NCBI GenBank assembly: GCA_013397075.1 | Contig: VWZS01006772.1 | Coordinates: forward strand, 5,709-69,708 | Reading direction: 5' to 3' | From: Rhabdornis inornatus | Lineage: Eukaryota; Chordata; Aves; Passeriformes; Rhabdornithidae | Length of the DNA stretch: 64,000 nucleotides | In this document: one piece after another, positions 24,573 to 34,380 of the stretch | How the letters are laid out: each line of letters begins with the position of its first letter | Numbering within the stretch: position 1 is the first letter of the stretch | Made by a program: the position numbers and the translations under genes | The notes under the pieces: model-generated | Seen by the model: only the letters and a program-made list of their open reading frames with translations | What the model was told of the DNA's origin: nothing | The model's database searches: none

Positions 24573-25062
24573 GAATCACAGGATGGGTTGGGTTGGAGGG
24601 GACATCAAAGCTCATCCCATTCCAACTCCATCCATGGGCAGGGACACCTCCCACTGTCCCAGGCTGCTCCAAGCCTTGGACCTGGCCTTGGACATCCCAG
24701 GGATCCAGGGGCAGCCACAGCTGCTCTGGCAATTCCAGCCCAGCCAGCAATTCCTAATTCCCAAATCTCCCCTTTTCCAATCTGAAGCCATTCCCTGTGT
24801 CCTGTCCCTCTGTCCCTTGTCCCCAGTCCCTCTCCAGCTCTCCTGGAGCCCCTCCAGGCCCTGGAATGTGCTGGAAGCTCTCCCTGGATCCTTCTCCTCT
24901 CCAGGTGAGCACCCCCAGCTCTCCCAGGCTGGCTCCAGCCCTGGAGCAGCTCCATGGATTCCTCTGGATTTGCTCCAGCAGCTCCAGGTGCTGCTGCTGT
25001 TGTCCCCAGGGCTGGGACAGCTCTGCAGGTGAGGTCTCACCTGAGTTGAGCAGAGGGGCAGA
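24573..25062 (-). mobile_element. CR1 LINE 3' end, type A, ~490 bp
   Basis: One of the longer copies. It opens with GAATCACAGGATGGGTTGGG and extends past the 'tggattcctctggatttgct' block to GCAGGTGAGGTCTCACCTGA. It has no reverse transcriptase sequence. The GGTGAG inside it is part of the repeat, not a splice site. Confidence 0.92.
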
Positions 25063-25779
25063 ATTCCCTCCCCTCTTCCTCTTTACAGAGCATTCCAGAG
25101 CTTTCAAAAAGCTTTGTTTGTGTTTTTTTTGTTAGCTGTGTCCTCTTCCAGCTTTACCTGCTGAATGCAAAGCTCTCAAAACCAAAAACCAGCAGAAGAT
25201 GGGAATGAGAAAAAGAGGGAAAATCTTTGTATTATTGTTGTAATCCCAAAAAGCCACACACACACATCCAGCCCTAACACTGCTGCAAATACCACAAAGT
25301 AGGCTTTGCTGAAAACTGATGCCTGAGGTATTTCAGTGTAACCCAGAACAGTCCCTAATATTCAGTTTTGTCACCTGCATTTTGCTGTTTCACTGCACTG
25401 CACAACAAATCCACGTGAAGCAGGAGGTGCCCAATATGAAAAACAACAATTCCCCATCTTCAAAGCTGCATTGTGATCCAAAAAGGGAAGCAGGATGCAC
25501 AAATGTCAGACAAGGAGTGCCAGAAATGAGTAAACAGTTATTCAAAATCACGCCCTCACATGTTGCTGAATAAAATGGTTACAGGGAAAGATTGTACATT
25601 TTAACTCATGTCTCTGGATAATGAATTGTGTGCTGCCTCCTTGTACAGAATTTATCAGAGAATTCACTCAATATCTGGATGGTTCCACTGCTCCTCTCTT
25701 GCCTGCTGGAAGTGAGGCACTGAAAAAATGGTGAATTTCCCAAGAGATGAAACAAAAGCAATTCCAGTGAGGCCCTGGC
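25063..25779. other. Unique intronic sequence
   Basis: A short (CA)n lies at about 25255-25266. Otherwise nothing recognised. Confidence 0.45.
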
Positions 25780-25945
25780 AGAGACTTCCCAGAGAAGCTG
25801 TGGCTGCCCCTGGATCCCTGGAATGTCCAAGGTCAGGCTGGATGGGGCTTGGAGAAGCCTGGGATAGTGGAAGGTGTCCCTGGGGTTGGAACTGGATGAG
25901 CTTTAAGGTCTTTTCCAACCCAAACCATTCTGATCCGTGATCCTC
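25780..25945 (+). mobile_element. CR1 LINE 3' terminal fragment, type A
   Basis: GACTTCCCAGAGAAGCTGTG to AACCATTCTGATCCGTGATC. It lies 0.7 kb from the opposite-strand CR1 at 24573-25062. Confidence 0.88.
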
Positions 25946-28290
25946 TGAACTCCTGAAATCCATAGGAAGCTTGGCATCAACAGACATCAGAGCTGGCATG
26001 GATTTATCTGCAAATTTATCTGAAAAATTATCTACAGTGCTTTTTAAAACACATATGGTATCAAACAGCAGAAAATATTCTGCATTATTGTCTCAGTCTG
26101 TGGGAAACAGGGAATATCTTCTCTGGGCTTTAAGGTGATAAATATATAGACAATTTTTGTTGCAGGAAAAAATCTCTGAAGTAGATTAAAGTGGTACCAG
26201 ATATGAAAAACAATCTTACCTTATTAAGGTAAGACATGTAAAGCAATCCTAACTCTCTTCTGAGAATCAGATAAATGTTTGAACTCCTCTGCTATGGTTC
26301 ATTTGGATTTGCTTCCTAATTACCACAGCTCTGCTTTGGTGTTTTCCTGTGCATAAATTTCCTCAGTGATTATGGCCTGCAAAGGGTTAAACTCCCAGAC
26401 ATGGGGAGGAAAAAAATAAAGAGTTCTAACATGAGGGAAAAAATAAAGATTTCTAAAGTGGCAGGAGAACATCTCCTGATTTCAAACACATGATTATCCT
26501 CCCCTGTTTCAAAAGGAAAGGCCTTTTGAGGCACAGCAATATGCATGTCAATAGATCTGCATTGAAAAGTCCCAGCTCTCAGGTATGAAAATGCTTTTTG
26601 CTTCCAAAGGAGAGAGATGTGGGAGCTTTCATTTCTCCCTGACACGCTGGAGGGGCTGAACACACCAGCAGCAGCAGCATTTCTGAATTTAAAAGGGTCA
26701 TTTCTGTCCCCAGCCCCAGCTCTGAGGGTTCATCCACTTCTGCTGTGTCAAATTCCCAATTAAAACCAAGAGCAACAACGAGCCCAGCTGAGCAGAGCTG
26801 GGCCTATTTCATACCGAGCTGATGTCAGGCTCAGAACCCACAAAGAGGATGGAAAAAAGTTTAAAAAGTTCAATCAGAAAAAAAAAAGAAAAAAAAAAAA
26901 GAAGAAACTTCCACCTTTCAAGGATTAGTGTAAAAATGACACATTATTTTTCCAGGTGAATAGAAAGTTGATGCCATCTCATCTCTCCTGAACGAACGGG
27001 GGATTAGAGATTTGAAAGGAAATTTGCAGTGCCCAAGACAAATTGGTTTTGCTCTTTAAAGCAAAAATTTGGCTGCAAAGATGTTGTCACTATGTTTGTC
27101 ACCAAGTCCATTACTCTGACTTTCTCTCTTTTCTTCTCTTTTCTCCCATTTTCTTCCTACAACCCTCTCTGATCACCTTTAATAAGAGTTCCTTCTCCCA
27201 GTTTTAAATTTGTTTTAGTCTCGAGGGAGTTTCACACAACACAGAAAAATACAGAATTTTGCCTTTCTGTAGTGAATTCTCAGGGCAGAAGAAAAATCTT
27301 TACTTAAATTTTTCATTCCTGTGGCCAAGCCTGGCCAAAGCTTGGATCTGTGCCACAAATAAAGTCAGAAAGAGCTGGTACAGCTCTCTTCTCTCTGCAC
27401 TGGGGTCACATCCCAGGATTTTGCTTCAGCTCCCACTGTGGCCAGACTCTCCCTGATTTTAAGGATGTTGCCACTGGACACAAGTGCTCCTGGGCAGGGC
27501 TTGACCTCCTGCACGTGAAAAGCACAACAAAATGAGGTGAAAAAATGATAAACGCAGAGCAAGACGTGGTGCAGAGCCCAGATTTCCTCAGGCATTGTAA
27601 GAGCTGTATCCTTTACACAAAGCTTTCCCCAAGCCCAGCATCCTCTGTGCTTACATTCAGAAACAAAAATTAAATCTCTTTTTTTTTTTTTCCCTGTAAC
27701 ACAACAGTGAAAAACACAACAGCAAAAGTCACATGGAAAAATCTGGGTCTAAACCAAAGCTTATTCTTCATAAACCTAAATCAACTTCCCAAAAATCCAC
27801 TGTTGCCAGATGTCAGTGGTCCATCCCCAGCTCCCTCTCTCCCACTGAAGGCCAAGTTATTAATAAATTGTTTTTCAACTTAGATTGGATTGATCACTTA
27901 TTTTCAAAATCTCTTTTCCCATCATTTACTCATTACTCGCCTCCTCTTGATGTAAGAGGACATTCATTGCCTTCTGCATTTATTGTGCTGGCAAACAGAA
28001 ATGTTCAGCAGCATTTCCTGGGGATTCTCTCATTTATCTATCAGTTATGGGACTGGACTATTTTTAGGGGCAGGAAAAATTAAAATATCACTCAGAGTGA
28101 CAGCAGTGAAAATGAAGGCAGTGAGTCTTCCTGTAATAAAGAGTATTCCTACAATTCCATCATTTCAGCCATTGGGTTTGCAGGATTACTTACAATTTTT
28201 AAAAAGCATGATTTCTCATAAACATTATTGCTTTCTAATGAGAATAATTACTAACTAATGCTTAGGCAAAAAGGGATTGTTTTCCTCTAA
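25946..28290. other. Unique intronic sequence
   Basis: It holds a 9-bp-arm palindrome at 26215-26233 (CTTACCTTATTAAGGTAAG), an A-rich tract at 26877-26900 and a T13 run near 27679. No exon found. Confidence 0.45.
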
Positions 28291-28838
28291 TCCTAAAATC
28301 CTTTAGGTTGGAAAAGCTCTCTGAGGTCATCAAGTCCAACCATTCCCAGCACTGCCAAGGCCATTAATGTCCCCAAAGTGCCACATCCACAGGGCTTGGA
28401 AATCCCTGCAGGGATGGGGACTCCAGCACTGCCTTGGGCTTTCCAGTGCCTGACCATTGTTTCCATAAAGGAATTTTCCCAAAATCCACCCTGAGGCCAT
28501 TTCCTCTCGTCCTGTCCCTGTTCCCTGTTCCCAGATCCCAAATCCCCCCGGCTGTCCCCTCCTGTCAGGGAGTTGTGCAGAGCCACAAGGTCCCCCCTGA
28601 GCCTCCTTTTCTCCAGGCTGAGCCCCATTCCCAGCTCCCTCAGCCATTCCTGATTCTCCAGCCCATTCCCAGCTCCCTCAGCCATTCCTGGTTCTCCAGC
28701 CCCTTTCCCAGCTCCCTCAGCACCTCCAAACCCTTCCCCAGCTCTGTTCCCTTCCCTGGACACTCTCCAGCCCCTCCAGGTTTTCCTCATCCTGATGGAG
28801 CCCAGAGCTGCCCCAGGATTTGAGGTCCCTAGCAGGGC
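28291..28838 (-). mobile_element. CR1 LINE 3' end, type B, with internal tandem repeat
   Basis: TCCTAAAATCCTTTAGGTTG opens the antisense copy. CCACATCCACAGGGCTTGGA and CCCAAATCCCCCCGGCTGTC follow. At 28627-28725 a 38-39-bp unit beginning ATTCCCAGCTCCCTCAGCC is present about 2.5 times; the sister copies at 32.5 and 59.7 kb do not show this expansion. Confidence 0.88.
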
Positions 28839-29087
28839 CAGCACAGGGGAATGATCAATTTAGAGTTGTAATCATTTCTAATTATTTTACCTCAACTAAG
28901 AAATCCTGCAAAGCACCTCCCTGAGGGTTGCTTTAATCCAGAATTAACTTAGCACAGTATTTGTTCCCAAACTTCAGCTTGTGATGGGAAGATGGTGGGA
29001 GGAGGGAACAGACCTGGGTGAAGCTAAAGCTGCTTATTCATTAACTCCCCATATGTTAAAACATTTTGCCATATCCTATGCAAAGCG
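28839..29087. other. Unique intronic sequence
   Basis: Nothing recognised. Confidence 0.4.
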
Positions 29088-29352
29088 ATAAACACAGCTT
29101 TTAACATTCAAAAAATTCCTTCAGTTTGTTCCTTTTTGCCTGTTTAAAACATTTCCCTCTCGTGACAGCTTTTTTTTTGCTCCCTAAGAAGGAGAAGGGA
29201 AAAGCACAGATGAAGCTGCACTCAAAAAATCCCCATGGTCACCAAGAGGGGCTGAGGCAATGCTGGAATTTTGACTCAAAAAGTGACTGGATAAGTGACT
29301 GGATAAGTGACTCAAAAAGGTGCTGGATAAACTTGGCCTCACTGGGATTCCA
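29088..29352 (+). repeat. Segment shared, in inverse orientation, with 49618-49758
   Basis: AACATTCAAAAAATTCCTTC, AGTTTGTTCCTTTTTGCCT and AACTTGGCCTCACTGGGATT all occur as reverse complements at 49.6-49.8 kb. This copy carries about 110 extra bases (about 29172-29285) and a 12-bp tandem AAGTGACTGGAT (29281-29312) that is single in the other copy. Confidence 0.8.
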
Positions 29353-29607
29353 ATTATCCCAGGTTGCTCCAAGCCCCATCCAACCTGGCCTTGGGCACTT
29401 CCAGGGGCAACCACAGCTTCTCTGGGAATTCCATTCCAGCCAGGAATTCCTAATTCCCAAATCTCCCCTTTTCCAATCTGAAGCCATTCCCTGTGTTCTG
29501 TCCCTCCATGCCTTGTCCCCAGTCCCTCTCCAGCTCTCCTGGAGCCCCTTTAGGGCATGGAATGTGCTGGAAGCTCTCCCTGAATCCTTCTCTTCTCCAG
29601 GCTGGGC
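29353..29607 (-). mobile_element. CR1 LINE, type A: inverted 5' part of a twin-primed insertion
   Basis: This antisense piece starts inside the element at CCCAGGTTGCTCCAAGCC and runs to TCTTCTCCAGGCTGGGC. The element's last ~100 bp are missing here but occur in sense orientation immediately to the right (29612-29722). Confidence 0.85.
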
Positions 29608-29611
29608 ATTC

Positions 29612-29722
29612 CCAGATGGTTTGGAGCAATCTGGGACAGTGGAAGATGTCCCTGCCCACGGCAGGGGGTGGGGCTGGATGAGTTTTTAGGTCCCTTCCAA
29701 CCCAAATTATTCTGTGATTCTA
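29612..29722 (+). mobile_element. CR1 LINE, type A: sense 3' part of a twin-primed insertion
   Basis: It begins TTTGGAGCAATCTGGGACAG, the consensus point where the inverted piece stops, and ends AATTATTCTGTGATTCTAT with the terminal 8-bp motif. Confidence 0.85.
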
Positions 29723-32483
29723 TAAACACACCCCAGCTCCAGCACTCTGAGTTATCAGTTTCCATCCAGATACCATCACCCCTCAGACTTGTGCTAATTC
29801 TTCCAAAATAAAAACATGGAATTAAGTCTTTTTCCTCGAACTACAAAATAATCAGAAGTCTGTCTAAACCTTTTTTTTTGCACATGCTGGAGAAATAAAA
29901 AACTTCAACAACCTGTATGAAACTGTGGTTCCACACTAAAAGTTATCAGATGTCTTAGTGCACAGCAGGAAAAATCCTGGAATATTGGTTATCACAGGGT
30001 TTTTTTGTTCTCTATAAAGACACGCATCCACAATGGAAAAATAATCTATAAACAAACATTTAGAGAAACATCAATAGCTGCTATTCAGCGTGGAACAACT
30101 CCTCATTTTGTTATTAAGCAGCATTTCAGCCTTGCTATTGATTGGATATGTGATAGTGAATGATGAGACTGAACCAGGTATTTTTCACAGCAAACATGAA
30201 ACTCTGCATTTTTTGGTGCACTTGGGGAAAAAAAACCACACGGCTGAGGTGTGTGTTTAATAATAAACATCTTAGCTACTTAGTCAGAAATGGTAAATAA
30301 AAGATTATGAGGAGGAAAAAAAGAGAAACAAGGCTGAGACCCAACTGTTCAGAATAATGATTGTGGCTGGGCAAGATATGGAGGCAGAGCATTAAATACA
30401 ACACTCCAGCCCGGGCTGTCAATCAGGTGGAGGTTTCAGATATTGTAATTGGTAGCAAGTTTCCTAATCTCAACCTGCCAGGCAAGAAGCAATTCAACAA
30501 AAGCTCTGTCCCCCAAACAGAATGAAACCTGAAAAGAGGAATTTTCTAATACTGGCAAGATCACAGGGTGGGTTGACAGCTTTATTATGCGAAACTGACA
30601 AAAACATTATGCTCTGGTCAGTGCTAAAAAGGGTGGGTTTCCAGGAGCAATGTGGAAATACAAAGCACTGGGAAAGTCTGATGAACTGTTACTTTTATCT
30701 CCCTGGTGCAGCACATGAGCTGAGACATAGGAAAGTCTCATGGCCCAAGTACAAAATGAGAAATTAATGTATCTTGATTTTCTCCTCAGGTCTCCCACCA
30801 CAGCAATTTGGGAGAGCTGCAAGAAGCTGCTGTGAAAGCTGAATATCCATTTAAAAAGGAAAAGGCCCCACTAACTTCACAGAAATAACACAATTCATTA
30901 ACAATGAGATGATATGGCAGTCGGTGGAATTCATCTCATGGAAGCTGTAATGTATTTTATTGCTTCTATTGGAAAAGTGCTTGGAAATAGAGTTAAAGTA
31001 TTGACTCTGTGTGTGTGTGTGCATATATACATTTATTTACTTGCTACAGAAAGAGAAATAGAGCCAGGCAAATAGAAACAGGACACAAACACCGAGAGTA
31101 TCTCAAAAATAGGAGCAGAGTGGGAATGATGGAACTATTTTCTTTCAGACCACAGATATTTAGGGAATATTGGAGTAATTCCATGCCTTCCTGGGAACAA
31201 GAACACCAGGTTTGTTGAGCTGTCCCTGCCTTTTCCCTAAGTGCTCATCAGCCAAAATAATTTCCTACTTGGCTGGATCCAGCCTCAAGTCTCCAAACAT
31301 GCACCTACATCCCTGCTAGTTGGCTTTGGAACGTGTGAAGGAATGCACACAAATGTGGGGAGAGTAAACATGTTTGCTCTGGCAAATACAGATTTCTAAA
31401 CACGAGAGGTGAGAGCAGAATCATCCTCTGCTTATGGAATTCTCACTGCTACAGCCACGTGAGATCACAAAGAGTAAACAGAATGATAACTGAACACAAA
31501 TAGAAACAAAAAAAAAACCCTCTATATTGCTAAACTACCTTGTAGAGAATGAAAATGTTTGTGGTTATTATCCTGCTTCACACCAGTCCCCCCTCTGTTA
31601 TCTACATCTTGCAAACTCCACTTAACAAAAAGCCCAGCAAATAGCTTCTGATTACTGAGTTGTTGAGATCTGAAAAGGTAAACAAGGCTCTGAAGCATCT
31701 GAACAAATGTGGGGCTGGCATTGTTGGCACCTGAGCACTTCTGCTGATGAGAAACTCCCACAAAAGCCAATTCCTGGCTGGGAAGCTGCAGAGGAGCTCC
31801 TCAGCTCAGCACTGAGGCTATCACTGCAAAGCATGTTGGGCCATCCTAAGCCTTGAATAGAAAAAGGAAGAGATCATTAAGTTATAATTTCCCCACACAA
31901 TTGGTATAAGCATTTCCTACCAACAGGATTAGGATGAATACAAGATTCCAGAATAAAGCTGCTCAGCAGTGAGGATGGCAGTTTAGTGTCTAGTAAATTT
32001 GATTTCTCTGAAAATCCTGACACATCATAATAGCAAAATCCTATTTACTGTAGCAAGCAGGATGGATAATACCATTTAACACCTGGGATAGAATGTGCCA
32101 TCAGCTCAGAGCTTTGTGCTCTGTGTGCTCATCTTACCTTAAGGTTAATGCTCCTTGACAGCCTCCATGGAAAGCAGAATCCCCAAATTAAGTACCGAGC
32201 TTGGGATTTGCAAATCCTTCCTCAACGTTTAAGTCAGGGGAAAAATGGATGCAGAGAAGTGGATCAACATTTCCTGAACTCAATGTCTGCATTCCCAGGC
32301 TGGGATCTGGCACTGAGCCCTCTGTGGAGCAGGAGTGTCCCCACAAAAGGCCACCAAGCCCCACCACAAGGCTGTGTGGGGGCAGTGGAATGGACCAAGA
32401 ACTGTCAGAGCAGTGACCTCCAGGCTGTTAAATGTGTGATGAATCCAATGTAACACTGAAACCTCCAAATTCCTCCACAATGG
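29723..32483. other. Unique intronic sequence, partly a possible conserved element
   Basis: A (TG)n run lies at 31008-31022. The stretch 30300-30500 is repeat-free and has a PBX/MEIS-type word. No exon found. Confidence 0.45.
30416..30425 (-). promoter_or_regulatory. PBX-PREP/MEIS-type site (TGATTGACAG)
   Basis: Reading the minus strand gives the decamer TGATTGACAG, the known preferred PBX/PREP-MEIS heterodimer word. One decamer can occur by chance in 64 kb. It is listed because it lies in a clean, repeat-free stretch; activity is not shown. Confidence 0.25.
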
Positions 32484-32826
32484 CAGAATTGTGGAATTCT
32501 TTCGGCTGGAAAAACCCTCTGAGATCATCAAGGTGAGCCATGTCCCCAAATGCCACATCTTCAAGTTGTTTCAATCCCTCCAGGGATGAGGATTCCATCA
32601 CTGTCAGGGTGGGCAGCCCTTTCCAGGAAGGAATTTTCCCAATTTCCAAACCTCCTCTGGCCCAGCCTGAGGTTGCTCCCTCTCCTCCTGTCCCTGTTCC
32701 CTGGAGCAGATCCCAAATCCCCCCGGCTGTCCCCTCCTGTCAGGGAGTTGTGCAGAGCCACAAGGTCCCCCCTGAGCCTCCTTTTCTCCAGGCTCAGCCC
32801 CTTCCCAGCTCCCTGAGCCACCCCTC
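32484..32826 (-). mobile_element. CR1 LINE 3' end, type B
   Basis: AATTCTTTCGGCTGGAAAAA opens the antisense copy, then GAGATCATCAAGG. The CCCAAATCCCCCCGGCTGTC and GTCAGGGAGTTGTGCAGAGC blocks match the copies at 28.3 and 59.7 kb. Confidence 0.88.
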
Positions 32827-33450
32827 AGATTCAGCTGCAGGACAATCCTATTACCTCACCCCATAACCACATTCACATCCAAACTGCTCAGCACTTAAAA
32901 GTATTTCTGGGAAACTCAGGAGCACAGAAACTTGGCTCCAGTGGAAAATATTATGATTAATACAAGGATCCATATCTTGCTCATTCACACTGATAAACTA
33001 AGTAGTTGTGTCATACAGCAGGGTATTAAAATTAATTTCCTTCTGCTCCCATGACTTGGGGCAGGATTCTCCTAATGATGCATATTAGCATTAGGAAGCA
33101 GTGCAACATGAAAATAGCTGGGTTTGCTGGAGGAAATTGGAACTGGGGAGTCCCATCAGCCTCAGAGACAGAGCAGGAGCAGACACAGCTCACTGAGTGT
33201 CTGTGTGATGCCAAAACTACAACAAGAAACAAGAGAGGGTCATGTGTCCTTCATAAAAAATGTTGTAAAGCAAAAGCAACGGGGTGAAGGAAAACTGGAA
33301 AACTAGGATGTCAGCTGCTCTGCATTTAAATTGTGTGAAATGGGGATGGGGACTGGGAGCTGCAAAGCAAAGGGACACTGGAGAAGCAGAGCTGGTTATG
33401 AATAAAATCTATGGACACTGGGGCTTGGGACTGGCACTGAAACCAGGCAG
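32827..33450. other. Unique intronic sequence
   Basis: Nothing recognised. Confidence 0.45.
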
Positions 33451-33684
33451 AAATACTGCACCTCTCCACTGGAATTAGAGGGACAAGATAGAGAAGATAT
33501 CAACAGTTTTTCCTAGAAACACCAGAAATGGAACAGCTTCAATGACAGGGAAGTGCATGGAGTGAGGACAGACAGAGATCCTGAGCATGTGGCACACAGG
33601 GTAGGAATGGCATTCCTTGAAAAAGGGCTCTGATTCCACACTGGGGCTCTTCTTTACTCCAAAACAAATTTATTTTCTCCCTAG
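33451..33684 (+). repeat. Flank segment shared with 24331-24572
   Basis: It has the same order of words as the 24.3 kb copy, with small indels (for example GGGTAGGAATGGCATTCC against GGGAATGGCATTCC). The shared part begins abruptly at AAATACTGCA in both copies. Confidence 0.85.
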
Positions 33685-34380
33685 AGAGGCACAGAATGGT
33701 TTGGGTTAGAGGAGACCTTCAGGATCATCCAGTTCCATCCCCTACCATGGCAGGGACACCTTCTACTGCCCCAGGCTGCTCCAACCCCAATGGCCAACCT
33801 GGCCTTGGACATTCCAGGGATCCAGGGGCAGCCACAGCTGCTCTGGCAATTCCAGCCCAGCCAGCAATTCCTAATTCCCAAGATCCCATCCATCCCTGCC
33901 CTCTGGCAGTGGAAGCCATTCCCTCTGTCCTGTCCCTTCATGCCTTGTCCCCAGTCCCTCCCCAGCTCTCCTGGAGCCCCTTTAATCCCTGGAATGTGCT
34001 GGAAGCTCTCCCTGGATCCTTCTCCTCTCCAGGTGAGCACCCCCAGCTCTCCCAGGCTGGCTCCAGCCCTGGAGCAGCTCCATGGATTCCTCTGGATTTG
34101 CTCCAGCAGCTCCAGGTGCCGCTGCTGTTGTCCCCAGGGCTGGGACAGCTCAGCAGGTGAGGTCTCACCTGAGAGGGACAGAGGGACAGAATCCCCCCCT
34201 CCAGTGCTGCCCATGGGGAGTTCTGGGTCCCAGTGCCCATGGCCAGGGCACGTCCAGCTTCTCATTCACCAGAATCCCCAAGTCCTTCCCCCAGGGCTGC
34301 TCTCCATCCTTTTCTCCCCTCAGCCTGGATTTGTGCTTGGATTCCCCTGTCCCCTGTGCAGGACCTTGCACTTGTAAGTA
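33685..34380 (-). mobile_element. CR1 LINE 3' end, type A, ~700 bp
   Basis: It opens GGCACAGAATGGTTTGGGTT and passes the GTGAGGTCTCACCTGAGAGG block. It continues through 'ccccaagtccttcccccagg' to CAGGACCTTGCACTTG, which lies nearer to the ORF2 end of CR1. The 195-codon open frames are not genes. Confidence 0.92.

Noticed and set aside
25020..25050. GGTGAG donor-like site in the CAGGTGAGGTCTCACCTG palindrome
   Set aside because: It is part of the CR1 consensus; the same word occurs in the copy at 34.15 kb.
26215..26233. Perfect 9-bp-arm palindrome containing two splice-donor-like words
   Set aside because: Short palindromes of this size are expected by chance in 64 kb, and no exon lies beside either GGTAAG.
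32131..32165. Minus-strand donor-like AAGGTAAGATGAG
   Set aside because: The adjoining upstream sequence gives no acceptor with a recognisable CHCHD3 peptide.
33681..34377. Two opposing open frames of about 195 codons
   Set aside because: Both lie within the 700-bp CR1 copy; the peptides (for example QPSQQFLIPKIPSIPAL) are repeat translations.
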